From the NCBI RefSeq assembly GCF_012328925.1, contig NZ_JAAXLS010000048.1, positions 1-51,343 of the forward strand: a stretch of DNA of 51,343 nt. The letters run 5' to 3'. The notes below the pieces were generated by a model. It saw only the letters and a list, made by a program, of their open reading frames with translations. It was not told where the DNA came from and made no database searches. The position numbers and the translations under genes are program-made. Below, piece after piece: positions 34,753 to 43,164 of the stretch; position 1 is the stretch's first letter, and each line of letters opens with the position of its first letter. Source of the stretch: Amycolatopsis acididurans. Its GTDB lineage: Bacteria; Actinomycetota; Actinomycetes; Mycobacteriales; Pseudonocardiaceae.

Positions 34753-35934
34753 TCAGGCGCTGAGCGCGGCTCGCATCAGGGCGACCAGCTCGGCGGGCAG
34801 ATTCGGCCGGGCCAGCACGCGCCGTGTCCTGGCCAGGTCGTTCGCGATGGTCAGGGCCGCGTGCACGGTGATCTTGGCTTCGCGTGGGTTGAGGTCGGGT
34901 CGTGCGGTGCCGAGCAGGTCCACCCAGCGGGCGACGTAATCCCGCTGGATGCGCACCAGTTCCGCCCGCTCGCTCTCGCCGAGGTGCATTCCCCCGACGG
35001 AAAACGAAACGACCAGCTCGGGCGAGCCGGTGATGTTGCGGACGTAGGACTCGACCAGCTTGCCCAGAGCCTCGGACTCGTCCGAACTGGTGCGCAGGAT
35101 CTCGTCCGCGCTCAGCACGAGCCGGTCGCCTGCCCGTCGCCCGATCGCGTAAGCCAGGCTCGCCTTGCTGGGGAAATGCCGGTACACGCTCGGCCCGGCG
35201 ATCCCGGCCGCCGCACCGATGTCCTCCATGCTCACCGCGTGAAAACCGTGCTGGCCGAACAGCTCCGCCGCGGCCAGCAGCACCCGCTCGCGCCGGGCCG
35301 GGGTGCCGACGCCGAGCGGGGCGGGCGCCGGCTCGGCCGTCGCGGGCTTGGGCACATCGGTGCTCAGCACGCGTTTGGCGATGTCCACGAGCAGCCGTTC
35401 GAACCTGCGTTTGGCCACCGTCGTGTGGTGCACGGACACGCTGCCGAACACGCTCAGCGTCGCCCAGCAGAGCAGCTCCGCGTCCGCGCCCGGTAGGTCG
35501 GGCCGCACGTCGAGCAGAACTTTCGCCCACGTCGTGAGCAGCGTGCTCGACCGCTTCCCGATCTCGCGCTGGTCCTCGGGTGAAAGGTTGCGGCCCTCCC
35601 AGCGCCACAGCGCGGCCACGTCGCGCCGCTCGACGGAAGTGGAGGCGATGCGGCTGAGCAGTTGGCCGACCTGCTCCCCGCTGGGCGGCTCCAGCGCGGA
35701 CAGCGCGTTCGACGTCTCGGCCTCCATGTCCCGCACCGCCGACAGCAGGACGTAGGACAACACCGACTGCTTGTCCGCGAAATGCCGGTACAGCGCGGGC
35801 CCGGTCAGCCCGGCCGCCGCGGCGATGTCGTTGATGCCCACCCCGTGGTAGCCGCGGGCGCGGAACAGCTCGGCCGCGACTTGGGCCAGCTGGGTTTTCC
35901 GGTCGCCGTTGCGACGGGGTCGGGCAGTCACCAT
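34753..35934 (-). CDS. Tandem TetR-family regulator (two TetR domains), Mce3R-like
   Basis: A 393-aa protein with two TetR units fused in one chain. The first DNA-binding segment (residues about 15-58) reads GYHGVGINDIAAAAG then ALYRHFADKQSVL; the second (about 210-260) reads GFHAVSMEDIGAAAG then PSVYRHFPSKASL. Each is followed by a ligand-binding core. Mycobacterial Mce3R has this layout and represses lipid-related genes. The position between fadA-fadB (divergent) and the fadE pair suggests that it controls both. The minus promoter has TTGCGC and TAGAGT with a 16-bp spacer. The operator-like palindromes at 34666 and 35998 are candidate targets. Confidence 0.87.
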   Translation of the reverse strand: MVTARPRRNGDRKTQLAQVAAELFRARGYHGVGINDIAAAAGLTGPALYRHFADKQSVLSYVLLSAVRDMEAETSNALSALEPPSGEQVGQLLSRIASTSVERRDVAALWRWEGRNLSPEDQREIGKRSSTLLTTWAKVLLDVRPDLPGADAELLCWATLSVFGSVSVHHTTVAKRRFERLLVDIAKRVLSTDVPKPATAEPAPAPLGVGTPARRERVLLAAAELFGQHGFHAVSMEDIGAAAGIAGPSVYRHFPSKASLAYAIGRRAGDRLVLSADEILRTSSDESEALGKLVESYVRNITGSPELVVSFSVGGMHLGESERAELVRIQRDYVARWVDLLGTARPDLNPREAKITVHAALTIANDLARTRRVLARPNLPAELVALMRAALSA

Positions 35935-35975
35935 GGTGAGCCCACTCTAGCGTCCGAGAATCACAGCGCAACCGG

Positions 35976-36019
35976 TTGACACCAGCGGATATACCAGCAC
36001 TATGTTAGTGAGTATTAGC
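35976..36019 (+). promoter_or_regulatory. fadA promoter with overlapping palindromic sites
   Basis: TTGACA at 35976-35981 and TATGTT at 36001-36006 with a 19-bp spacer. The palindrome CACTATGTTAGTG (35998-36010) covers the -10 box, and GTTAGTGAGTATTAGC (36004-36019) shares GTTAGT-N5-TTA-R-C with the arms of the palindrome in the accD1 promoter. Confidence 0.6.
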
Positions 36020-36048
36020 GTCGTCTATGGCTAAGAAGGGCCGTCGGT

Positions 36049-37260
36049 GTGAGCAACGAGGCATACATCTACGAGGCGATCCGAACGCCTCGTGGCAAGA
36101 ACAAGGGCGGGTCCCTGCACGGGACGAAGCCGGTCGACCTGGTAGTCGGCCTGATCAACGAGCTCAAGGCGCGCCACCCCGGGCTGGACCCCGCGCTGAT
36201 CAACGACATCGTGCTGGGCGTCGTGTCCCCGGTCGGCGACCAGGGCGCCGACATCGCGCGTGGCGCGGCCATGGCCGCCGGCCTGCCGGACACCGTCGCG
36301 GGCGTGCAGCTCAACCGGTTCTGCTCGTCCGGCCTGGAGGCGGTCAACCAGGCGGCGGCGCGCGTGCGTTCCGGCTGGGAGAACCTGATCCTCGCGGGCG
36401 GTGTCGAGTCGATGTCGCGGGTGCCGATGGGCAGCGACGGCGGCGCGATGTTCACCGACCCCGCCACCAACTACGACACCTACTTCGTGCCGCAGGGCAT
36501 CGGGGCCGACCTCATCGCGACCATCGAGGGCTTCTCGCGCGAGGACGTCGACCGGTTCGCGGTGCGCTCGCAGGACAAGGCCGAGGCGGCCTGGGCGGGT
36601 GGCTACTTCGCCAAGTCGGTCGTGCCGGTCAAGGACATCAACGGCGTGACGATCCTCGACCACGACGAGCACCGTCGTCCCGGCACCACCGTCGACGACC
36701 TCGCCAAGCTCAAGCCGGCCTTCGAGGGCATCGGCGAGATGGGCGGGTTCGACGCGGTGGCGCTGCAGAAGTACCACTGGGTCGAGAAGATCAACCACGT
36801 GCACACCGGCGGTAACTCCTCCGGCATCGTCGACGGCGCCGCGCTGGTGCTGATCGGCAACGAGCAGGTCGGCAAGGACCTGGGCCTGACCCCGCGCGCC
36901 CGCATCGTGTCGGCCGCGATCACCGGTACCGACCCGACGATCATGCTCACCGGTCCCACGCCGGCCACCCAGAAGGCGCTCGACCTCGCCGGGCTGACCA
37001 CCGACGACATCGACCTGTTCGAGCTGAACGAGGCGTTCGCGTCGGTCGTGCTGAAGTGGATGAAGGACCTGAAGCTGCCGGACGAGAAGGTCAACGTCAA
37101 CGGCGGCGCGATCGCGATGGGTCACCCGCTCGGTGCCACCGGCGCGATGATCCTCGGCACGATGGTGGACGAGCTGGAGCGCCGTCAGGCCCGGCGCGCG
37201 CTGCTGTCGCTGTGCATCGGCGGCGGCATGGGTATCGGCACGATCATCGAGCGGGTGTGA
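36049..37260 (+). CDS. fadA: Acetyl-CoA acyltransferase (3-ketoacyl-CoA thiolase, trifunctional enzyme beta subunit)
   Basis: A 403-aa thiolase, the same length as mycobacterial FadA. The nucleophile Cys92 is in NRFCSSG, His359 is in GHPLG, and Cys389 is in CIGGGMG; NEAFA is also present. It cleaves 3-ketoacyl-CoA in the last step of beta-oxidation and forms an alpha2-beta2 complex with FadB. The GTG start has GAAGGG 8 nt upstream. fadB follows after 4 nt. The promoter has operator-like sites for a TetR-type repressor. Confidence 0.95.
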   Translation: MSNEAYIYEAIRTPRGKNKGGSLHGTKPVDLVVGLINELKARHPGLDPALINDIVLGVVSPVGDQGADIARGAAMAAGLPDTVAGVQLNRFCSSGLEAVNQAAARVRSGWENLILAGGVESMSRVPMGSDGGAMFTDPATNYDTYFVPQGIGADLIATIEGFSREDVDRFAVRSQDKAEAAWAGGYFAKSVVPVKDINGVTILDHDEHRRPGTTVDDLAKLKPAFEGIGEMGGFDAVALQKYHWVEKINHVHTGGNSSGIVDGAALVLIGNEQVGKDLGLTPRARIVSAAITGTDPTIMLTGPTPATQKALDLAGLTTDDIDLFELNEAFASVVLKWMKDLKLPDEKVNVNGGAIAMGHPLGATGAMILGTMVDELERRQARRALLSLCIGGGMGIGTIIERV

Positions 37261-37264
37261 GGAC

Positions 37265-39424
37265 ATGACCAACACGATTCGCTGGGACCAGGATTCCGAC
37301 GGCATCGTCGTGCTGACCCTGGACGACCCGAACCAGTCGGCGAACACGATGAACGCCGACTTCCGTGAGTCCTTCGGCAAGACCGTGGACCGGCTGGAGT
37401 CCGAAAAGGACTCGATCACCGGTGTGGTGATCACGTCGGCGAAGAAGACGTTCTTCGCCGGTGGTGACCTCAACGACCTGATCCAGGCGACGCCGGAGCA
37501 CGCCGATGAGATCACCAACAGCACCAACGAGATGAAGGCGCAGATGCGCCGTCTCGAGACGCTGGGCAAGCCGGTCGTCGCGGCCATCAACGGCGCGGCG
37601 CTGGGTGGTGGCCTGGAGATCGCGCTCGCGACGCACTACCGCATCGCCGCCGACGTCAAGGGCAGCGTCATCGGCCTGCCCGAGGTGTCGCTGGGCCTGC
37701 TGCCCGGCGGTGGCGGCATCGTGCGCACCGTGCGGCTGCTCGGCATCCAGAACGCGGTGCTGAACGTGCTCGTGCAGGGCCAGCGGCACAAGCCGGCCAA
37801 GGCCAAGGAGATCGGCCTGGTCAACGAGCTGGTGTCCACTGTGGACGAGCTGCTGCCCAAGGCCAAGGAGTGGATCAAGGCAAACCCCGAGGCCAAGCAG
37901 CCGTGGGACGTCAAGGGCTACAAGATGCCCGGTGGCTCGCCGACGAACCCGGCGTTCGCGGCGAACCTGCCCGCGTTCCCGGCCAACCTGCGCAAGCAGA
38001 TCAAGGGTGCGCCGATGCCGGCCCCGCGGGCGATCCTCGCCGCCGCGGTCGAGGGCGCGCAGGTCGACGTCGACACCGCCGCCAAGATCGAGACGCGGTA
38101 CTTCGTCAGTCTCGCCACCGGCCAGGTCGCGAAGAACATGACCAAGGCGTTCTTCTTCGACCTGCAGCACATCAACTCGGGTGGGTCGCGGCCGGACGGG
38201 TACGAGAAGTACACCGCCAAGAAGGTCGGCGTGCTCGGCGCTGGCATGATGGGCGCGGCGATCGCGTATGTGTCGGCGAAGGCCGGTATCGACGTCGTGC
38301 TCAAGGACGTCTCGCAGGAGGCGGCCGAGAAGGGCAAGGGCTACGCGGTCAAGCTCGAGGAGAAAGCGCTTTCCCGGGGCAAGACCACGAAGGAGAAGTC
38401 GGACGCGCTGCTGGCGCGTATCAAGCCGACGGGCGACCCGGCTGACTTCGCCGGCGTCGACTTCGTGATCGAGGCCGTGTTCGAGAGCCAGGACCTCAAG
38501 CACAAGGTGTTCGGCGAGATCGAGAACGTCGTCAACCCGGACGCCGTGCTCGGCTCGAACACCTCCACGCTGCCCATCACCGGCCTCGCGCAGGGCGTGC
38601 AGCGGCAGGAGGACTTCATCGGCATCCACTTCTTCTCGCCGGTGGACAAGATGCCGCTCGTGGAGATCATCCGCGGGGAGAAGACGTCGGACGCCACGCT
38701 TGCGAAGGTGTTCGACTACACCCTGCAGATCAAGAAGACGCCGATCGTCGTGCACGACAGCCGCGGCTTCTTCACCTCGCGCGTCATCGGCACGTTCATC
38801 AACGAGGCCATCGCCGCGGTCGGCGAGGGTGTCGAGCCCGCGTCGATCGAGCAGGCCGGTTCGCAGGCCGGGTACCCGGCGCCGCCGCTGCAGCTGATGG
38901 ACGAGCTGACGCTGACCCTGCCGCGCAAGATCCGGCAGGAGACGCGGGCCGCGGTCGAGGCCGCGGGCGAAGTGTGGAACGAGCACGCCTCCGAGGCCGT
39001 GATCGACCGGATGATCGACGAGTTCGACCGCAAGGGCCGTTCCACGGGTGCCGGTTTCTACGAGTACGTCGACGGCAAGCGCACCCGGATCTGGCCGGGC
39101 CTGCGCGAGGCGTTCAACAGCGGCAGCAAGCCGGTCCCGCTGATCGACCTGCAGGAGCGCATGCTCTTCGCCGAGGCGCTGGAGACCGTGAAGTGCTTCG
39201 ACGAGGGTGTGCTGACTTCGGTGCAGGACGCCAACATCGGGTCGATCTTCGGTATCGGTTTCCCGGCGTGGACCGGTGGTGTGATCCAGTACATCAACCA
39301 GTACGAGGGTGGCCTGAAGGGCTTCGTCGCCCGCGCACGGGAACTCGCCGAGCGCTACGGCGACCACTTCCAGCCGCCGCAGTCCCTGGTCGAAAAGGCC
39401 GAAAAGGGCGAGATCTACGAGTGA
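37265..39424 (+). CDS. fadB: Fatty acid oxidation multifunctional protein (enoyl-CoA hydratase / 3-hydroxyacyl-CoA dehydrogenase, trifunctional enzyme alpha subunit)
   Basis: A 719-aa protein (mycobacterial FadB is 720). The N-terminal crotonase domain has the two catalytic Glu118 (GGGLEIA) and Glu140 (LPEVSLG) and the oxyanion loop FFAGGDL. The HAD part has the nucleotide loop VGVLGAGMMG near residue 320 and HFFSPVDKMPLVEII around 460. It hydrates enoyl-CoA and oxidises the 3-hydroxyacyl-CoA with NAD, handing the product to FadA. A ribosome-binding GAGGA lies between fadA and fadB, and a strong terminator ends the unit at 39448-39483. Confidence 0.96.
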   Translation: MTNTIRWDQDSDGIVVLTLDDPNQSANTMNADFRESFGKTVDRLESEKDSITGVVITSAKKTFFAGGDLNDLIQATPEHADEITNSTNEMKAQMRRLETLGKPVVAAINGAALGGGLEIALATHYRIAADVKGSVIGLPEVSLGLLPGGGGIVRTVRLLGIQNAVLNVLVQGQRHKPAKAKEIGLVNELVSTVDELLPKAKEWIKANPEAKQPWDVKGYKMPGGSPTNPAFAANLPAFPANLRKQIKGAPMPAPRAILAAAVEGAQVDVDTAAKIETRYFVSLATGQVAKNMTKAFFFDLQHINSGGSRPDGYEKYTAKKVGVLGAGMMGAAIAYVSAKAGIDVVLKDVSQEAAEKGKGYAVKLEEKALSRGKTTKEKSDALLARIKPTGDPADFAGVDFVIEAVFESQDLKHKVFGEIENVVNPDAVLGSNTSTLPITGLAQGVQRQEDFIGIHFFSPVDKMPLVEIIRGEKTSDATLAKVFDYTLQIKKTPIVVHDSRGFFTSRVIGTFINEAIAAVGEGVEPASIEQAGSQAGYPAPPLQLMDELTLTLPRKIRQETRAAVEAAGEVWNEHASEAVIDRMIDEFDRKGRSTGAGFYEYVDGKRTRIWPGLREAFNSGSKPVPLIDLQERMLFAEALETVKCFDEGVLTSVQDANIGSIFGIGFPAWTGGVIQYINQYEGGLKGFVARARELAERYGDHFQPPQSLVEKAEKGEIYE

Positions 39425-39447
39425 TCTAAACCCGGATCTCCAACACG

Positions 39448-39483
39448 ACAGTGCCCTCCCCGGCCCCCGGCGGAGGGCACTGT
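39448..39483 (+). terminator. Strong hairpin after fadB
   Basis: A 12-bp perfect stem ACAGTGCCCTCC / GGAGGGCACTGT with a 12-nt loop, starting 23 nt after the fadB stop. It is followed by the head of repeat array C. Confidence 0.8.
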
Positions 39484-39496
39484 CCTATTCCCATCC

Positions 39497-40045
39497 CGAG
39501 TCGAGCCTTCCGCGCTCCCGAGTCGAGGTTTCCGGGGGCGCGAGTTGGGCTTTCCCGGTGGCGCGAGTTGAGGTTTGCACGCGCCCGAGTCGAGGTTTCC
39601 CAGGGCGCGAGTTGAGGCTTGTGTGCGCCCGAGTCGGGATTTCCCGGTGACGCGAGTCGGGCTTTCCAGGTGGCCGAGTTGAGGCGTGCGGTGGCGCGAG
39701 TTCGGCGTTCGGGGGTGGCTGAGTTGAGCTTTGTGCGCGGCCGGGTCGGGGTTTCTCCGGGCGCGAGTTGAGGTTTCGAGGTGGCCGAGTTCGGCGTTGC
39801 GCGCGGCGACCAGAGAACCCGAAGCCTCAACTCAGGCGTCCGCAAAGCCCAACTCGCGGTACCGCACGCCTCAACTCGCGCACCAGGAAACCTCGACTCG
39901 CGGTACCGGAAACCTCAACTCGGGCGTCCGCAAACCTCAACTCGGGCCCTGGGAAACCTCGACTCGCGCGCCAGGAAACCTCGACTCGCGCGCCAGGAAA
40001 CCTCGACTCGCGCCACCGGAAGCCTCAACTCGCGGGGAGGGGCTG
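39497..40045. repeat. 22-bp repeat array C: 14 forward and 10 inverted units, head-to-head
   Basis: Forward units (CGAGTYGAGGTTTCC plus 7 variable bases) start at 39497, 39519, 39541, 39564, 39586, 39608, 39630, 39653, 39675, 39697, 39719, 39742, 39764 and 39786 (22-23 bp apart). Inverted units then end at 39834, 39856, 39878, 39900, 39922, 39944, 39966, 39988, 40010 and 40032 (exactly 22 bp). It ends with the 18-bp module ACTCGCGGGGAGGGGCTG (40028-40045). It fills the space between the convergent fadB and ThDP-enzyme genes; each half has the orientation of the gene it follows. Reading frames through it are an artefact of the repeats. Confidence 0.88.
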
Positions 40046-40056
40046 TAACGGGTGGT

Positions 40057-41610
40057 TTACATCAGGGGTGGGATGTGTGCGTCGATCAGGTGGGGGCCCG
40101 GTTCGGCCACCGCGCGCTGGAATTGGGTAGCCAGTTCCTCCGCCGTGGTGGCTCTCGTCGCGGGGACGCCCATTCCTTCGGCGATCTTCACGAAATCCAT
40201 GTCCGGCCGCGCCAGGTCCAGCAGGTCGTTCGCCTTGGGGCCGCCTGCTTCGGCGCCGACTCGCTGCAGCTCCATCCGCAGGATCGCGTACGCGCGGTTG
40301 TTCAGCAGCACCGTGGTCACGTTCAAATTCTCCCGCGCTTGCGTCCACAGCGCGGAAATCGTGTACAGCGCGCTGCCGTCCGCCTGCAGGGCGATCACCG
40401 GGCGGTCCGGCGTGGCGACCGCGGCACCCGTCGCGACGGGCAGGCCCTGACCGATCGCACCGCCGGTCAACGTGAGCACGTCGTGCCTCGGCGCACCCGC
40501 GGTAGCCGCCGGGAGCAGGACACCCGAGGTGTTCGCCTCGTCCGAGATGATCGCGCCCTCCGGCAGCAGCGCGCCAATCACCTCGACCCAGTTCTGCGCG
40601 GTGAGCGGACCACTCGGCAGTTCCGGCCGTTGCGCTTGCCGCACAACGGGTTCCGTCTCCGGGGCGACCGCGTCCGCCAGTGCCTCCAGCGCACCGACGA
40701 CGTCCTGCCCGAGTTCGGCGAGCGTGTGCACCTGCGCGCCCTCCGGGACCAGTTCGCTCGGCTTGCCGGGATACGCGAAGAACGAAACCGGAGCCTTCGT
40801 CCCGGCGACGATGACGTGCTTGATCCCCTGCAACTGGTACGCCGCCTGCTCGGCCAGGTACCCGAGGCGCTCGAAGTCGGGCAGCTCCGCGCCCCGCTCC
40901 AGCCGGGCCGGGAAGGTTTCGACGAGCGGCTTCGCGCCGGTCGCGGTGGCGATGCGGCTGACGGCCCGCAAACCCGCTTCCCGGCAAGCCGGACCGCCGA
41001 ACAGCAGCGCGACCGGTTCACCCGTGCGCAGCACCTCGGCCGCCGCCTTCACCGTGGTCTCCGCGACCGAATGCGCGACCCGCGGCGGGATCGGCGCGAC
41101 CGCGACACCACCGTCGCCCCACGAGATGTCCGCGGGCAGGATCAGCGTCGCCACGCGGCCGGGTGGGTCCTGCGCGGCGGCGACGGCGGCCGCGGCGTCG
41201 GCACCCACGTCGGCGGTGCTGTCCGAGCGCCGCACCCAGCCCCGCAGGGAACCGGCGACGGCCTCGATGTCCGACTCCAACGGCGCGTCGTACTTCTTGT
41301 GGTAGGTCGCGTGATCGCCGATCACGTTCACGATCGGGGTGTGCGCGCGCCGCGCGTTGTGCAGGTTCGCCATGCCGTTGCCGAGGCCGGGACCCAGGTG
41401 CAGCAGCGTCGCCGCCGGCTTGCCTGCGATCCGCGCGTACCCGTCGGCCGCGCCGGTCACCACGCCTTCGAACAAGCCGAGCACGCCCCGCATCTCGGGC
41501 ACCGAATCGAGTGCGGCGACGAAGTGCATCTCCGACGTGCCGGGGTTGGAGAAGCACACGTCGACGCCAGAGTCGACGAGCGTGCGGATCAAGGACTGCG
41601 CGCCGTTCAT
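40057..41610 (-). CDS. ThDP-dependent decarboxylase / acetolactate-synthase-like enzyme
   Basis: A 517-aa thiamine-diphosphate enzyme of the IlvB/benzoylformate decarboxylase superfamily. The catalytic Glu48 is in LGLFEGVVTGAADGYAR, and the ThDP-Mg motif is ADGSALYTISALWTQ followed by LLNN, ending as usual near residue 440. It could decarboxylate a 2-oxo acid or condense two of them; the substrate is unknown. The start is the ATG at 41610, 7 nt after the stop of the GlcD-like gene, with a ribosome-binding sequence that overlaps that stop; longer frames upstream would overlap the neighbour. Its pairing with a 2-hydroxyacid dehydrogenase suggests a two-step route from hydroxyacid to aldehyde. 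Confidence 0.83.
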   Translation of the reverse strand: MNGAQSLIRTLVDSGVDVCFSNPGTSEMHFVAALDSVPEMRGVLGLFEGVVTGAADGYARIAGKPAATLLHLGPGLGNGMANLHNARRAHTPIVNVIGDHATYHKKYDAPLESDIEAVAGSLRGWVRRSDSTADVGADAAAAVAAAQDPPGRVATLILPADISWGDGGVAVAPIPPRVAHSVAETTVKAAAEVLRTGEPVALLFGGPACREAGLRAVSRIATATGAKPLVETFPARLERGAELPDFERLGYLAEQAAYQLQGIKHVIVAGTKAPVSFFAYPGKPSELVPEGAQVHTLAELGQDVVGALEALADAVAPETEPVVRQAQRPELPSGPLTAQNWVEVIGALLPEGAIISDEANTSGVLLPAATAGAPRHDVLTLTGGAIGQGLPVATGAAVATPDRPVIALQADGSALYTISALWTQARENLNVTTVLLNNRAYAILRMELQRVGAEAGGPKANDLLDLARPDMDFVKIAEGMGVPATRATTAEELATQFQRAVAEPGPHLIDAHIPPLM

Positions 41611-41617
41611 GAGTCTC

Positions 41618-43000
41618 CTAATCGAAGAGGGTGCCGGGGTTGAGGATGCCCTGCGGATCGAAAGCCTGCTTGATGCGTCGCAGCAACGCCAGTTTCGCCG
41701 GGTCCTCCAGCTCGGCGTAATGCTCCTTACGCGACTGCCCGATCCCGTGTTCACCGGAAATCGCGCCACCGACGGCCATTCCCGCGGCGAAGATGTCATG
41801 CAGGAGCTTGCGCCGCCGCTCCGGATCCTTGCAGAAGATTCCCATGTGGACGTTTCCGTCACCGGCGTGTCCGCAACCGAGCGCGCCGCCCTCGGCGGCC
41901 GTGGCCAGTTCCCGCACGCGCGCAAGGAAAGCGGGCATCTCCGAACGCGGTACGACGACGTCGATCACGTCGTCGGCGCCCGCGGCCTTGGCCGACCAGA
42001 ACGCCTTTTCCCGCGCCTCGATCAGCTTGCGTGCCGAACCGCCGTCGAGGACGTACACGTCCGTCGCGCCCAGTTCGCCGAGCAGTTCACCGGCGCGCTC
42101 GACGTCCCCGTCGAGCCGGTCGCCGTCGCGGTTTTCCAGTCCCACCACCAGATATGCCTGCGTGGCGTTCTTGATCTCCTCCGGTACACCGAGTTCGAGC
42201 TTCTCGTTGTAGGAGATCGCGGCCATCGTCAGGTTGTCGATGTACTCGAGGATGTTCGGGGTGAGACCGCTGGCGATGATCTTCGGTACCGCGCCCATCA
42301 CCTGGTCGAGATCGCCGAACGGGGCCAGTAGCGTCGCGCCGTGGGCGAGCCGGGGATACAGCTTGACGATCACCTCGGTGACGAGCGCGAGCGTGCCCTC
42401 GGAGCCGATGATCAGCTGCGTGAGGTCGTAGCCGGTGGAGATCTTCGACGTCTTCCCGCCGGTGCGCAGGATCTCGCCGGTCGGCAGAACCGCTTGCAGA
42501 CCAAGCACATTGTGGCGAGTGACGCCGTACTTGACCGCGCGCATACCGCCCGCGTTGGTACTGACGTTGCCGCCGACGCTGGCACTCAGCTCGCCCGGAT
42601 ACACCGTGTAGGCCAAGCCCGCGGCGGCGGTCTTCTCGTCCAGTTCGGCGAGGGTGACACCCGGCTGCACGACCGCCACCTGGTTGTCGACGTCGACCTC
42701 CAGCACCGCGTTCATCCGCTCGAAGGAGATCAGGAGCCCGTCCTCGCGAGGCCGGGCCGCGCCGGAAAGGCCGGTGCCCGAGCCGCGCGCGGTGACCGGC
42801 ACGCCGTGCTCGGCGGCCGCGGTCAGCAACGCGGCGACTTCGTCGGCTGTGGCGGGTTTGGCCACATACGCCGGTTTTCTCGGTTCACAGGTCAGGGACT
42901 CGTCACTGGCATAGTCCTCGCCGACCTGTGCGCCGCTGAGCAGGTTGTGTTCCCCGACCACCTCGGCGAACCGCGCCGCGACGTCCGCCATGACGTCCAC
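41618..43000 (-). CDS. FAD-linked oxidase, GlcD / D-2-hydroxyacid dehydrogenase family
   Basis: A 460-aa paralogue of the protein at 533, with GSGTGLSGAA and SVGGNVSTNAGGMRAVKYG in the FAD domain and GCGHAGDGNVHMGIFC plus ISGEHGIGQSRKEH in the C-terminal domain; it ends DPQGILNPGTLFD. It oxidises a D-2-hydroxy acid to a 2-oxo acid. The GTG at 43000 (AGAGGCG upstream) and an ATG at 42991 are both possible starts. The ThDP enzyme follows after 7 nt. Upstream lie three GTACT/AGTAC half-sites (43017-43055). Confidence 0.85.
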   Translation of the reverse strand: MDVMADVAARFAEVVGEHNLLSGAQVGEDYASDESLTCEPRKPAYVAKPATADEVAALLTAAAEHGVPVTARGSGTGLSGAARPREDGLLISFERMNAVLEVDVDNQVAVVQPGVTLAELDEKTAAAGLAYTVYPGELSASVGGNVSTNAGGMRAVKYGVTRHNVLGLQAVLPTGEILRTGGKTSKISTGYDLTQLIIGSEGTLALVTEVIVKLYPRLAHGATLLAPFGDLDQVMGAVPKIIASGLTPNILEYIDNLTMAAISYNEKLELGVPEEIKNATQAYLVVGLENRDGDRLDGDVERAGELLGELGATDVYVLDGGSARKLIEAREKAFWSAKAAGADDVIDVVVPRSEMPAFLARVRELATAAEGGALGCGHAGDGNVHMGIFCKDPERRRKLLHDIFAAGMAVGGAISGEHGIGQSRKEHYAELEDPAKLALLRRIKQAFDPQGILNPGTLFD

Positions 43001-43016
43001 CCGCCTCTCTCACGTG

Positions 43017-43055
43017 CCGTACTGCCCGTTGACGGCAGCGTAGTACGGACAGTAC
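43017..43055. promoter_or_regulatory. Cluster of GTACT/AGTAC half-sites upstream of the GlcD-like gene
   Basis: CCGTACT (43017-43023) and AGTACGG (43042-43048) are exact inverted copies 18 bp apart, and a further AGTAC lies at 43051-43055. They sit just before the start of the minus-strand GlcD-like gene, the position of an operator. Confidence 0.4.
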
Positions 43056-43098
43056 CCGGCGGGTTATGAAGATATTTCACATACCGCGTGTCGCGGTT

Positions 43099-43132
43099 GC
43101 GGGGCCGGTCCGCGCCAACGTCCCGGCCCCGC
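43099..43132 (-). terminator. GC-rich hairpin after the 30-codon gene
   Basis: A perfect 10-bp stem GCGGGGCCGG / CCGGCCCCGC with a 14-nt loop, 33 nt after the stop of the small gene at 43165-43257. There is no T tract on either side. Confidence 0.5.
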
Positions 43133-43164
43133 GGGAATTCTCTACGACTTCAGGTTCGCCTTGA

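Noticed and set aside
37244..39367. 707-codon minus-strand open frame
   Set aside because: Shadow of fadB; no motif, unusual composition.
39497..40045. CRISPR array
   Set aside because: Units are degenerate, contiguous and 22 bp with no unique spacers of constant length; no cas genes; an orientation switch occurs inside.
39781..40060. Open frames with 22-residue repeats through array C
   Set aside because: A 22-bp unit without stops makes periodic frames in all phases; there is no start signal and no coding bias.
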